This document shows positions 9,630 through 21,009 of a DNA stretch of 64,000 bases, piece after piece (position 1 is the first letter of the stretch; each line of letters starts with the position of its first letter). The DNA lies in NCBI GenBank assembly GCA_031002005.1, contig JARYHS010009186.1, positions 179,578,437 through 179,642,436 on the forward strand, in the 5' to 3' direction. A model generated the notes under the pieces. The model did no database searches. It saw only the letters and a list, made by a program, of their open reading frames with translations, and was not told the origin of the DNA. A program made the position numbers and the translations under genes. The stretch is from Vandiemenella viatica. Taxonomy: Eukaryota > Arthropoda > Insecta > Orthoptera > Morabidae.

Positions 9630-12600
9630 CGTTCATTTAAATACGTAAACTGTTATTATGCAAAAATTCAGGCTATTTATGATAATTAACTGTACGAAAT
9701 TTATTTGTTCGTATTTGTGTCGGAATTAAACAGTCCGCACCTGTTGATATGAACCTCAGTTTTTTAAATACCAAGCTTTCTACATATATAAACTCCATCA
9801 AACCCCAGCAAAATATATCATTAGCTTTTAAGAGAACCAGATTATAGCTGTCGCAATAATACGGTCTATACGATGGGCCTTGTTTTTAGTTAAGATCTAA
9901 GATATCTGACTGTTAAAACCTCATCAGTATCTTTTCATTAGTTTTGCATGGAGCCCAAAACAGTAAAAGATTATTCAAAGTTTTATTTTGCTTCAGCTTG
10001 CGTTTTCAGCAACCTATATAACTTTGCACTTGTTAAAGTCTATCTCTATTTGCGAATTATTTTGTTGGGCCAGTAATTCACTAACATTGACTTCTAACAT
10101 TGCACACGCACAATTACTTCTAATTTAGTGAATAATCTTATTTTTTTACCGCTTTTATAGAGAACAATATTTTATACTCGTAAAAAAAAAGCGGTAATAA
10201 CTGTCATTCAAACTTAGGTTCTACGATATTTCCTTCAGTCGGTTACAAAATCCCGTATTTAAATACAACTGATGGTGTTTTGTAAGTCACTAGGTTAATA
10301 ATTGTTCACGTTTCTCCTTTTTCCTATATGCAGCAAGAATGAAGATTTTTTCTAACGAAATTGTGTGAGGTACTGCATTGTAGGCTTCTTTAAAATTCGA
10401 TTAAGTTAAAATCGATTTAGTAACGGCCATCAAGCGTTGCGGAAAAGGTCAGGTGTTAATAAAAGAAGTTGTGTATAGCAAGGTCACTGCCTTCTAAAAA
10501 CTTTTTAATACTCTTCTGTGCTCCATACATAACTATCTACATAATTTGTTATGCACTACAACATTCCAAACGTATTTACCTCTTTTGTATCAAGATTCCT
10601 GGATTCGGTTTCACGAAAATTTAATATCTGTTGTAATTTGAACATACACGAATACGCTTATCTCTCTTTCGAAGTACAAGAGGTAGGGCAACATGGTATC
10701 AAGTTCAAGTACGATAGATAACTTATTCAATAAGCTGACAAAAATATCATTTTGCATGCATCCATTCACATACGCAGCACTTATACAGTTATAGATGGCA
10801 ACACATCTTCCCTGCTGCCAAATCTCATGTATTTATCCGCCTTTAACATCTCAGAAATATTCAACATATTCAAACCTTTTAGGATCACACGCAAAACGTG
10901 GAATTTTTAGCTTAACTGGCACAATCAGAACTGAGAATGAATTTATATCTTATGAGTATAAAATCAGCTGAAACGAACAGCCGATATTATAACACGGCAC
11001 AGAACGCTTTTTTCTGAAATTATTTAATAATTTTTCAATAATTACATTTGGAGTAAACGTTTAGAAATAAAATAAATCGACTCGCACATGCACATTAATC
11101 AGTGTCAACCGCTGGTGACGCAGTAGTACAGTTAAAGAAATTTCTAGAGTGATAACATTCTTTGTGAAAAACTTATTGAAATACATTGCAAGCAACACGC
11201 CGGGAAAGCCTTCGTTCACACATACATTTAAGCTGTTTCTATGATTCTAAAAAAATCCTACATTTAATAACAGCATGATCAAACACACGCTGATGCCTGT
11301 CTTATTTGTTCAGGTGATGAAACTATAACCTTTTAAAACAATTTAAAATGTTTCTGGCACTATTCTGTAGCTGAAAATACATACACACAACTCCACAAAA
11401 AGGTGAAAAATTTGTTATTTCTTGTAACTGCTGACATTCAGTAAATTTGTCCATACCAAACGTAGTAAGAATGTACATCACCTAGGAGATTTGCAACATT
11501 TAATTTTCATGTTACCTACTTCAGAAAATAACATCATCTATCTACTTACGAGGTACGAGCAGTTTTATCATCATCATCTGGTCGATTTTTAATACCTTAA
11601 AATAAATCTTAATCACCGTAAGCGATAAAAAGTTCGTGTAATTTGAATACACGGTCGCTTAGGATTGACCAGAACGAAATTATTCCAAAGATATTTTTAA
11701 TTATACAGATGCAAGCTTTAGTTAATTTACTTGATACTATGGACAAACGTTATGCAGATATGTATTGTATATGTTGAACAAAAAACTGAAGTTCTGGTAT
11801 TTGGATAGTGCGTACGCGAATTATATCGTATTCTGTTCCATTGATACAAACCCTTTAAGCTTTGACAGCAGTGATTGCTTATCGAGATTTGGTTAAAAAC
11901 TAATTGCATCGTGTCAGCGTATTTCATAGAGGAAATTGTTATCAGAAACAAATTCTCGGTGGCGAATACTATACTACCGACAATGATTACAAATGGTTCA
12001 TTGCGTAGAATAAATCTTCCTACCTAACGATAGGTAGCTGAGAAACTTCATGTGGTCTGTCAGTAGCTTTTCGCATAAACACTATGTTATATTTGCTGAT
12101 GGTATGAAGTTTTTTTTACTATATCTCGTCACATCATTTTTTTTTCAGTCTGAATATTTTCTAAAAAGCATCAAAACAAAGTTTAATTATTATTCATACT
12201 TCCGTCTCCCAAGAAAATAAATAACACATCATAACCTTAAACAGTAACTAAATTTAGTATTAAAATTGCATTACCGTGTCATCATTTACAGGCGTGATAT
12301 TTAATTTTTACAAAAAGTTTTATTTTAATGTTTGCTCTTAATACTTGAATTCCGTAGTTATAATTACGACTTTTCTTATTCAGGGTGAACTGAAATCGGT
12401 TAATAGCAAAATATAAGTGTTAATAAATTTGGGTTGTATGTTCTACTGATCATAATTCGATGAAATGATCCGAATCAGGTATATCCCAAATTAATTCTAC
12501 TATCCATTTTTGTCAGGATTATAAAAATAATTATAATATTCAAATGAATGGACCGATAAGATTGGGTGATTCGACAAGGACGATAATCAACTAATGTTAT

Positions 12601-13100
12601 TGCTAAAGCTGAAAAATTTGAAACATTTATATGCGTACGAAAATTTTACGTGAAGTAGGGGCGTATCTGTTTGCTTGGAAGATAGAAGGGAATGTCTGCC
12701 TAGCGTCCTCAATGAGAATTGTACCCAGGTAAAAGGAGTGGCACGGGCCATTTCAAAAGGAAAGCCTTTTGTTCATAGCCCGAGCCACCGATGTTGCTAA
12801 ACAATGAAACGGAGAGACTGGCGGGTCTAGGAAATTTCCGAGGCAAAAACTGTGAGATTGCAGCTCCTTCGAACATTATCCCTGAAGTTGTCGCTCGGGG
12901 CAAGTGCCCCAGTTTGTCCCCCCTCCCCCGGCACTGTGGGGAGATAAGACCTCTTTACTCAGGTCAGGCTACAGAAAGATAGATTCACTTAAAGCACTGT
13001 TCCGAAATATGCTCAAGAAGTTTCGTCTAGTGGCTACCTCAGTACAGGGAACATTTGCCCTACATCACCGTGACTTCTCAGATATTGATTCACGTGATAT
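9630..13100. other. Unassigned AT-rich sequence
   Basis: About 3.5 kb with no recognisable gene or mobile element apart from a small hairpin at 10146-10196. Short frames at 11.7-11.95 kb and 12.7-13.1 kb overlap each other on both strands and have no domain I can name. The patch at 12.7-12.98 kb is somewhat GC-richer. Confidence 0.45.
10146..10196. repeat. Short perfect hairpin
   Basis: TTTACCGCTTTT and AAAAGCGGTAA form an 11-bp perfect inverted repeat around a loop of about 25 bases that is AT-rich. It could be a tiny MITE remnant or a chance cruciform; nothing flanking it looks like a target duplication. Confidence 0.6.
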
Positions 13101-13121
13101 TGATACCGCTCAATAAACGTG

Positions 13122-13366
13122 TTTTTTTTTTTTTTTAATGGCTTTTGGCTTCGAGGCCATACAGCCAACTCAAGTGTATTTTGAATCCTCCAGTGTATTT
13201 CATTGCTTCACAGTGTATCATTTTTCCAAGTGGTTCTAGACACAACACGATGGACATGACATAGAGACAACACATACACTAAACACCCATGCCCTCGGCC
13301 GGACTCGAACCGGCGACCTTCGGCACGTGGAGCTAACACTCTAGCCCCTACGCTACCGAGGCCGGC
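13122..13366 (-). mobile_element. SINE-A, minus strand
   Basis: A T-run at 13122-13136 is the A-tail. The tRNA-like head is at the right end (CTACGCTACCGAGGCCGGC), with a perfect B-box complement GGACTCGAACC at about 13300. The body is the same as the 8.6-kb copy, including GGCCATACAGCCAACTCAAG. The intact B-box (unlike the 8.6-kb copy) means this copy could still bind TFIIIC. I find only a weak flank match (CGTGTT), so no target duplication is claimed. Reading frames across it on the minus strand are artefacts. Confidence 0.88.
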
Positions 13367-13369
13367 TCG

Positions 13370-14430
13370 TGTTATGTTAGAAAGCGTTCGGAGGGATGCT
13401 TGCCTATAAACAACTTCTGTTATCAACATTCTTCTAATTTTCTTAATGCTGTAATTTTCCTACACCCAATCCCGACAGTGATAATCTTTCCACTGAACTG
13501 CCATTGGTTCAACTACGACTACTTCGGCGCAGATGCAGTCTGTAGGAGAGTGGATGAGAGAGTCCTTGTCTCTGCTCCGAACCGTCTTCGGAATTTCGTT
13601 GACCCCTTATTGAAAGCCTTCCAGAGAAGTCCATCTTCTTCACGAGAACGTTTTAATTCTTTGCATTCCATGTTCAATAGCTCCAGTGGTACGAAACTTC
13701 GGCGACGTATTCGGTCGAACTGTTGTTTCGTTCTCAAGAGATCATGCATTACGTTTAATCGGTTTTGATGCGTCATTTCACAAGTTTACCAAAGGTTAGT
13801 GCACTTGGGTATGCATCACACTGATTCTAATGTAACTAAAGATGCTGTGGTCACATCGACGCTGGTGCTGCAACATCATCAGGAAATGGCAATATTACTG
13901 TCGTAACTCACATATAGATTTCTTGCAAGGAAGTCGCTTATGACCGAATTAATTAAGTGTTGTGTCGCGAGAACCTCTGACACAGAACCCTAATTGAAAT
14001 GTTGATATAGATTCCTTTAATTTTATGTTTAATTTTTCGTATAGTAATTTTATAACTGAACTGAATACCAATATTACGGCAACCAATTTTAATTAGAATC
14101 TCTGCCGAAGTTCCACACATACTTTTCATTTTTCAGAAATTCATTTTACTGTAATTATTTTAATTTACATTTATTCAATACTATACTGTATAATTTTGCA
14201 TACCATTGATCAAATCCCAATTATTTTCTAAGGGAACTAGTGATACCGAAATTTTTCCCTTCAACTAACGAATGTAGCTTTAATGAATGAGTTATTTATT
14301 GTTCATATATTTAAGTAATTATTCAATTATGAATTGTGGAACATTATTGAGGAAGTTGGAACTGATGATGACTGAAGTTTATAGTTAAAAAGAATACAAA
14401 GAAGTCATATACTTACATCTTTTGCAAAGA
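13370..14430. other. Unassigned; one charged open frame of doubtful meaning
   Basis: Most of this is AT-rich and unrecognised. At 13519-13776 the minus strand has an 85-codon frame rich in R, K, E and L (it includes MTHQNRLNVMHDLLRTKQQ), and an overlapping plus-strand frame of 122 codons covers 13400-13768. Overlap on both strands and lack of a known domain argue against coding, though local GC is above background. I do not call a gene. Confidence 0.3.
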
Positions 14431-14449
14431 AAGCTATAAACTGTGCAAA

Positions 14450-14930
14450 AAGCATTAAGATTAGGTCCCGCAGATGGAAATTCTGATGGTCTGGACCTCA
14501 AAACGGCGGATTGTTCGGGAAGGAAATCCAATGTCCATTCGGTGTGGCCTCGTGTGGAGCTGTTATCCCGGATGCCATTGAGAGGACGGGGCAAACCAAC
14601 TGCAGATTGTGGCGCATATCGGTTCCAATGATGCCTGCCGCCTAGGGTCGGAGCTTATCCTTTCGTCCTTCCTGCGGCTGGCTGAAAAGGCTAACTCTGT
14701 GACCTGTCACATCGGTATAGCTAACTGTCTGCATCGTCAACAGAACTGATTCTGACTCCTAGTTACGAGCCGTGTTGAAGGGCAGAATCAGAGATTACAT
14801 CGATTCGCTTCTGTGGTGATCTTGTCTGCAGATTGCTTGATCTTCGCCCTAGCATTGAGTCGTGTAGGGCCCACTTGAATATGATATGTCAGGTGGGAAA
14901 TACTCTAGGGAACCAGCTACACACCAACAT
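14450..14930 (+). pseudogene. CR1-like LINE ORF1 remnant, esterase-like part
   Basis: Around 14600-14760 one frame reads QIVAHIGSNDACRLGSELIL then SSFLRLAEKANSVTCHIG. CR1-type LINEs encode an ORF1 SGNH/esterase-like domain with a block of the form 'VVVHVGTND....LGSE.IL..F..L'. The match in spacing and residues is good, and HIGSND holds the N and D of the GTND-type motif. The preceding frame (about 14480-14590, RVELLSRMPL) fits the upstream 'GA.V.D...RLP..L' region after a frameshift. Stops and frameshifts show it is dead. It is followed at 15.05 kb by the start of the ORF2 endonuclease, the expected order. Confidence 0.6.
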
Positions 14931-15040
14931 GCCTTATAATGACTAAAGAATTAATATTCACATTACTCGGGGCTGGGATAGAACGGCTAGTGAAATCATT
15001 TTCGACCTGTTCTAACATAATCATCTTGAAGTTACTGGAA
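14928..15040 (+). repeat. Direct repeat, copy 1 (inside CR1-like remnant)
   Basis: The block starting ACATGCC..ATAATGACT and containing ATATTCACATTACT, CTAGTGAAATCAT and TAACATAATCATCTTGAA recurs at 15500-15606. It separates the ORF1-like and ORF2-like parts of the LINE. Small indels distinguish the two copies. Confidence 0.85.
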
Positions 15041-15360
15041 AACAAAATAAACTCAAATCCTCATATTAGGAAAAGCGTAAGAGAATCTCATCAATTAAAA
15101 TTTCTCAAGATTAACAGTAGAAGTGTTGGTAACAAACAGCCCGAACTAGAAAATGTTGTTAATAGTATATAAGTGGATATCGTAATCGATACAGAAAAAG
15201 GGTTAAAACCAGATAATAATAATAATAATAGTATGAACGTTTTCCGTAAGGATTGATTGCATTCCCGTAGAGGAGGTGTATCTACAGCCGTCAGTAAAAT
15301 TCACGTAATGAAATAGACGTCGATACGGTTTGCGAAATTATGTGGTTTTAACTTTAAAAT
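15040..15360 (+). pseudogene. CR1-like LINE ORF2 remnant, start of endonuclease
   Basis: The frame reads LKFLKINSRSVGNKQPELEN followed, after a stop, by DIVIDTEKGLKP. Apurinic endonuclease domains of CR1-like LINEs start with the form 'LK..Q.N.RSI.NK..EL...L....PDI....ETWL.P'. A little further on RRGGVSTAVSK corresponds to the 'RGGGV.IA' strand of the same domain. It lies directly downstream of the ORF1-like piece in the same orientation. The in-frame stop, an AAT microsatellite (15213-15230) and loss of everything after the first third of the domain make it a pseudogene. Confidence 0.62.
15213..15230. repeat. (AAT)n microsatellite
   Basis: Six uninterrupted AAT/ATA units inside the LINE endonuclease remnant. 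Confidence 0.9.
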
Positions 15361-15499
15361 AGTGAGGACAAAATTTGCGTTAGGTGCCTTCTGTCATATA
15401 CTTGATGCCAAAATAATTACTACCGAGGCGTTAAAGATAGTGTAGACAATACAGCTAGACGATTTGAGGATCATGTAACGGTACTAGATCCTAACGTTA

Positions 15500-15606
15500 A
15501 CATGTCCTACAATGACTGACTGATGTAATTATATTCACATTACTGGTGGCAGGGATAAAACGACTAGTGAAATCATCTGTTGTAACATAATCATCTTGAA
15601 AACTGG
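15500..15606 (+). repeat. Direct repeat, copy 2
   Basis: Mate of 14928-15040, starting ACATGTCCTACAATGACT and ending TAACATAATCATCTTGAAAA. Its position 570 bp downstream suggests a tandem segmental duplication of the LINE remnant or two LINE copies joined by a deletion. Confidence 0.85.
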
Positions 15607-15609
15607 GGT

Positions 15610-18600
15610 TACGGAACCAACGCGGTGTGGTGACGGTAAAGAAAACATTTTAGATCTTATTGATACAAATATGACAGACATTTCAACTGCAGCAGGAGTT
15701 AGCGATTACAAAGTATTAACCGCGAACGTAAATTCAGTACTTGCTCGTAACAAGAAAAAGAATGGATTGTTTACAGATTCGAAAAGGATTAAAAATAATG
15801 ATTTAGAACTTATCATATGGATAATTACCTTACCTTCAATGTAACAAGAGACTCGGTTGACACATCTTTATGGCAATAAAATTTTGCTTTTAATAAATTA
15901 ACATAACGGCATATGTCATAACATTTTAAAGATCGTTGAAACTTTTGAGAACGCTCCATTGTTTATGCAATTGAAATTTATATGAATAACGTCAGTTTAC
16001 TCTTCTTAAAGATATTTACGAAAGGTACGTGAAGTAATGACACGAAGCTTAGTGATGATACTGTATTCCTGTAGTAACTATACTGGCATACTTCAGTTTC
16101 CAGGTTTATCGTGCCGTAGGAACTCGTAGATTTTTCCATGACGCGTGATATTCTCATTAGATACCAGTCATTTTCTCCCATTGTACTCCTTACTTGTAAA
16201 CTGGTTCACATTCAGAGAACTGTCTTCCTCGTGCACTAGAAAATTACGTATTTACAAGTACAGTATAGGTTTACGAGTTACTTAGAGTTTTTGAAGAATG
16301 TAGATGATTCTTTTATTTCCCGAACAATAGCAGTATGTTTAGTTATTTCTCATTGTAAGCGCTTCAACTGAATCCTAAACTAAGTTGTGCCTCCGATTTA
16401 GTTGTTTCTATTAGCCAAAACAATCAAATGAACTTTGTTACTTTTGAAGCTACATTGCACGATCAAAATCGAACTTTATTGTGATGCATAGCTAAAAAGT
16501 AACTGTATAATTTTGCTCCGCCGATACACTGAGCAGAATGTTTCTTATTCAGTAAGGAATAAATTGTTTCCACGCATCAAATTTTTGTTTAATCATCAGT
16601 AAAAGTTATTAAGCCCTTATAGAATTAATTATCACACTTGTGACTTACTTCAATGATGCCCGATTTGAAGGAATTAGTAAAAAAAATCATACCTCCACTT
16701 ACCGACACTATATGATTTATTTTTTAACGTTTGCCTACACTGAATAGAATTATCGCACATTACAATTCTGGTAAGAAAAATTTGGTATGTATCACAAACC
16801 GTCAATCGCTATCACTTACTCTGATTTTGCTTGTATTATAACATGTGATTACGTAAGAGGTAAGAGCAAAATCAATGGCTATTTAAGTTTATACAGAAAC
16901 CCGTAAACAATACGTTAAATCTCTCTATTCGTTTTTGATTAAATTAATATTTCATATGAGTGAAGGTGAGAGGTGATGAGCAGTTTAATTCATTCACATT
17001 AATATTTTTTACGTTTCTGACAGAATAGCAGATGATTTGTTAATATCCGTATTCACTTTTGAAGCACTCTGTTAATATAACATCAATGGATGTGTGACCC
17101 ACATTCCGCTATTAAAATATAAGCTTTTGAAAGCGATCTCGCATTTGGCATATTGGACGAGTGGAAGCTCTTCCTATTCGCAGTGCAGAAATACAATAGC
17201 TTCAATTGAGTGGGAAAGCTATTGCGAGCATGGATTGGTGTAGAGAAAACACTATTGTCCCTTCATGTCGCAGTGCAATACTCTACGGTGCTATGCTGCA
17301 ATAACCAAAAACATTTTAGAGGGAAAATGTTTCTGAATAACCTTTAACCATCGGAAGCTATGTTTCAACTTACAACACATTTAGTGTATTGAGTTACAAT
17401 TTAATATCATTTGATACCAGTTGCTGAATTCAACTTCAAATTTTATAGCCCAACAAAGATTTCTCTAACTTTAAATACATGTTTATGTCTTAGCGTTTAG
17501 GAAAATTCCAATAAGAGAGTTTGCAAACATTTGTTTAACGAATAAGCTTATCTTCTGAATTAAAAATGTAATTTCTTCGTTTGAAGAGAGACAGATCCAG
17601 TTTAGATATTGCAGAAACTAATTGGCGTAATAACTGTCAGAAACATGATTACATTTCCAACATAAGTACCTACGTAATTTAAATGATATTAGTTAGCCAA
17701 TCTGTCTACTAACGGAAGAAATTAAAAACGATTTTTACAAAGATAAAAAAGGGCAGCTATAGCAAAACATTTCGTAGCGTTAGTTAATGGCGATTTGGAA
17801 GAGCAGTTTGGCAAACAGATCCGAGGTGTTGGTTATATGAAATAATGTGAATACAGAAATTAAGAGAAAGACTTACCGACTAATAATATGATTTGGTAGA
17901 TATTAGAAATATTTAGTCTAACCAGATTATAGGTACAGGTAACATATCAGCATCTAGCAACTGTGAGAAATTATTTTTCAGTATTCTAATAATTACCTCA
18001 ACAGATATTTCATATACGGCACAAACAATTAAAATTTGAAGTATTTTTAGTTCAGGATGCTGAGCTCCGCTCCACAACTCTTTAATATCTCATTACGTAA
18101 ACAGAATGTGAAAAGGGAAATGTCAAAATGTTCTACGGTTGCTACTATTAATATAAAAAGTTAACTAATGAATGGAGGACTCTCAGGCGTAGGAAGAAAC
18201 TTGAGAATGTTATGTTTTAAAACATGTGGGCAAAAAAGACTTCAATAAATATGACTAGTGATTCAAAATGAACAAAACCGAGGCCTTGAGTAAGCTTTAT
18301 CGTCAAGGAGTATACACAGTAGATGAAGCGGGTAGCTGCAGTCAGTACGAGAACTTTATGGAAACAACTTTATGGAGTCAAAAATTTATCATGTCAAATT
18401 ATTCTATCAAAATAGTTTCTGGCCTGTCACTTACAGAGTTGAGCAACATCACAGTCTACCCCACAGCTGGACTTATTTCATAACTAGCACAAAATTTTTG
18501 GGACGTAATTTCTCTGGAGAAGAATAAAATGATTAATTCGATTTTATTTGGATTAAAGCATTTTACTTTGCTGCTCATTCGCACAGAATTAAACGCTGAG

Positions 18601-18680
18601 ATCCAATGGTCATCTCTCAACTTTACTGAAACAGCTGATCGACGAGAGGATTTTTATAAATCCGGGAGAGAGTTGTGAAC
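15610..18680. other. Unassigned AT-rich sequence
   Basis: About 3 kb with no recognisable gene or repeat. A 71-codon plus-strand frame at 18268-18483 and others of similar length have no domain I can name and look like chance. Confidence 0.45.
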
Positions 18681-18690
18681 AATGAACGTG

Positions 18691-18906
18691 TGAAACGAAG
18701 TCTTCACGGGTGTACCTCCGGACAGTGTTTTGAAAACACGATATTTTGACGACTAGCTCCGTCGCATTCATCAGGTGTCGAGACATCTGCACAGGTCGGC
18801 TGACCGTCGGATATCCGACACCTGATGAAGACGACGGAGCTAGTCGTCGAAATATCGTGTTTTCAAAACACTGTCCGGCGGTACACCCGTGAAGACTTCA
18901 TTTCAA
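18691..18906. repeat. Inverted repeat with hammerhead-like core in each arm
   Basis: Left arm 18691-18780 and right arm 18816-18906 are near-perfect reverse complements separated by about 35 bp. On the plus strand the right arm reads CTGATGA (18822-18828), A, a perfect 6-bp stem GACGAC/GTCGTC with a 7-base loop, then GAAA (18849-18852) and a second strong hairpin GTGTTTT/AAAACAC. The left arm carries the same on the minus strand but with AAAA for GAAA. CTGATGA, stem, GAAA is the hammerhead ribozyme core order, but the extra A and the lack of an evident stem III with UH leave function open. Such motifs are known from Penelope-like elements; no reverse transcriptase is visible nearby. Confidence 0.75.
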
Positions 18907-19281
18907 GCATACGCCGGGAAAGACTCCGTTCTTAAATGAACGTGTGATGTAACATTCACCTTCATGAACTGTGAGTGCTTAAAGTGGTCGTGTAGAACTT
19001 GACAGTCTATTACGAAACTAGTTTTAAGGGAAATTAGATGTTTTTCGGAGATTTGAGAATCCTCTGTGGCTCCTTAGATGGGGTCTTTTTTTCTAAGATT
19101 CTGACATCAACGGGGTGTGACGTTATTTACGAAAAATGGTCGGTGCGCAGCAAAGCACAATAAACCTTCGCTGACAGTTTCCCTTCTTATAAATACTTTT
19201 AAACCGATCCAGATTACAAGGAGACAATGGTGAGAACGCATTTTAATCTCCCGAGTAATGGTATATATTGAAGGTGTACAG

Positions 19282-20045
19282 TCGTTTCTCCAAATATAGA
19301 CAAATTTCGGAGATATTCGCATGTGAAAACAACCAATGGTTGTTAAATACCAGAGATATTGTATTTTATTGATAAAAGCCAGTGTGATGAAGATGCTTGC
19401 TTCGTAATTTGTTGGCTTGGGTTCTAATCCACACCATGCAAATTATCCATGTGCAAATTCACATCAGACATAAACATTTTGTAACATTTATTAGCGTTAG
19501 TCTCTTCTCCTTTCATTCCCTCATGGAGCTCTATTTTGCCCGTTTCATTAACCCACACTATTTTTATCCATTTGCACGCTATCACTACACGAATATAAGT
19601 GATCAATTTGCCTGTTGGATTTATTGTCGGTAGTTTGTTTTGCTTTAAATATTATTTTAGGAAATACAATTATGGAAATAGCAGTGAAAGGTAATGAAGA
19701 ACATAACGCACTAAAAAATCACAATTTTATTTACTGGTAACAAACATATCAGTTGGGAAATCAATAAATCTGGATGTAAAGTGCATTGTATTAACATTAT
19801 TCCGCGAAATAATGCATTTAAATTAAGAGGTAGTAAAAATCATGCATAATGATTTATAAATAAATAAACTTTATTGATACTGAATGGGACTGAACCTATA
19901 ATTGCAAAATGCTAAGCAAACATCTTGCCTACTAAACCACTCTGCTCTTCCCAGTGACTTATAATATCACAATTATTTAACAACCATGGAGATTTTTCAC
20001 ATGCGAATATCTCATATATTAGAGTCCATTGGAGGAAACGTCTAT
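19282..20045. repeat. Degenerate fold-back, about 0.75 kb
   Basis: GAGATATTCGCATGTGAAAA and a following segment with ATGGTTGTTAAATA (19310-19349) match, inverted, TATTTAACAACCAT ... TTTTCACATGCGAATATCTC (19974-20013). Weaker matching continues outward (CGTTTCTCC at 19284 against GGAGGAAACG at 20032). The roughly 620-bp spacer encodes nothing I recognise but holds a SINE-like fragment at 19.9 kb. It may be a MITE or an inverted duplication of one flank. No target duplication was found. Confidence 0.65.
19878..19957 (-). mobile_element. Possible tRNA-SINE head fragment
   Basis: GGGACTGAACCTATAA followed by GCTAAGCAAACATC and CTACTAAACCACTCTGCTC has the layout of a reversed tRNA-like head (B-box complement, then the A-box side). 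The B-box complement is damaged (GACTGAACC rather than GATTCGAACC). Different from families A, B and C. Confidence 0.35.
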
Positions 20046-20524
20046 ACCATGGATGTGTGGAGTGAATGAATATACTTTAACATGTGGTATATTCGGAAGA
20101 CGTAAATCTGTTCTTACCATATGATATGGTATTGCTATTACTATAAAAACTACATCCTACATGAGGAAGCCTCATCATATATTCTGAACTAAAGGCAGGC
20201 CTGTATCCAGGGAGTAACACTAAAATGAAGTTTACTTGTTTCATGTGTATAATTCGGATAATACATCGCTCAGACAGCGTCCGCTATTGCATGACAATTC
20301 CGACCGCAGGTGGTCAAGATGAATGAAGGAGCACAAGTGGTGGTGTCACCGAGAAGCAGTTCATCAACGACAGTGGTGCAGTGACTTCTGTCCGCGACAC
20401 ACAATGCTGTTACTTCGCCTCGGGGGAGCGGTGCAGGTCATTACGTTAAAAGCAAGTGCGTCCCTAGACACCCCAAGAGGTCTCGTACCCGGCCGAGCTT
20501 CGCGTGAGAGCGGTAACACTCGGA

Positions 20525-20776
20525 TTTTTTATTTTTGTTATTTGTTTTCGCTTTACGACTCGTCGACGTCGAGGTCATTAGTTGCGAGATGGGACTGGGG
20601 ACAAGGGACGGTAAGAAATTTGGCAATGGCCCTTTGAGGCAAGCGGCCTGGCATTCACCTGGAGTGATTTGAGGAAACCATATGACAAACCGAAACCTGG
20701 ATGCCCGGACGGGGATTCGAACTGTCGTCCTCCCGAATGCGAGGCCAGAACGTTAACCACTCATCCACCACGCTCA
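20525..20776 (-). mobile_element. SINE-B, minus strand, head-to-head with its neighbour
   Basis: T-rich tail at the left (20525-20530), then the B-family body reversed (CCTGGAGTGATTTGAGGAAA CC), the B-box complement GGGATTCGAACTG at 20714 and the head CCAGAACGTTAACCACTC ... CACCACGCTC at the right. Its 3' part contains GACGTCGAGGTCATTAG, marking a subfamily shared with the adjoining copy and distinct from the copies at 32, 40 and 60 kb. Confidence 0.85.
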
Positions 20777-21008
20777 GTGGTAACGTTTGCATCTGGCATT
20801 CGGAAGGACGTGGCTTCGAATCCCCGTCCGGCCCTCCAGGTTTCGGTTTTCCATTGATTTCCGAAATCACTCCAGGTGAATACTGGGATGGTTCCTTCAA
20901 AATACCATGGTCGAATTCCTTCCCGTTTCTAGCCCTACGTCTTTGCCCGCCTCAAATGACCTCGATGTCAACAAAGTATAAAGTCATGAGCAAAAAAAAA
21001 AAAAAAAA
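20777..21008 (+). mobile_element. SINE-B, plus strand, second half of the head-to-head pair
   Basis: Starts inside the tRNA-like head (GTAACGTTTGCATCTGGC), has the B-box GCTTCGAATCCCCG at 20813, the body TTTCCGAAATCACTCCAGGT and an A17 tail (20992-21008). Together with the preceding copy it makes a palindrome whose arms meet at CCACT ... AGTGG around a 14-base centre. A lysine-run frame across the tail is an artefact. Confidence 0.87.
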
Positions 21009-21009
21009 T

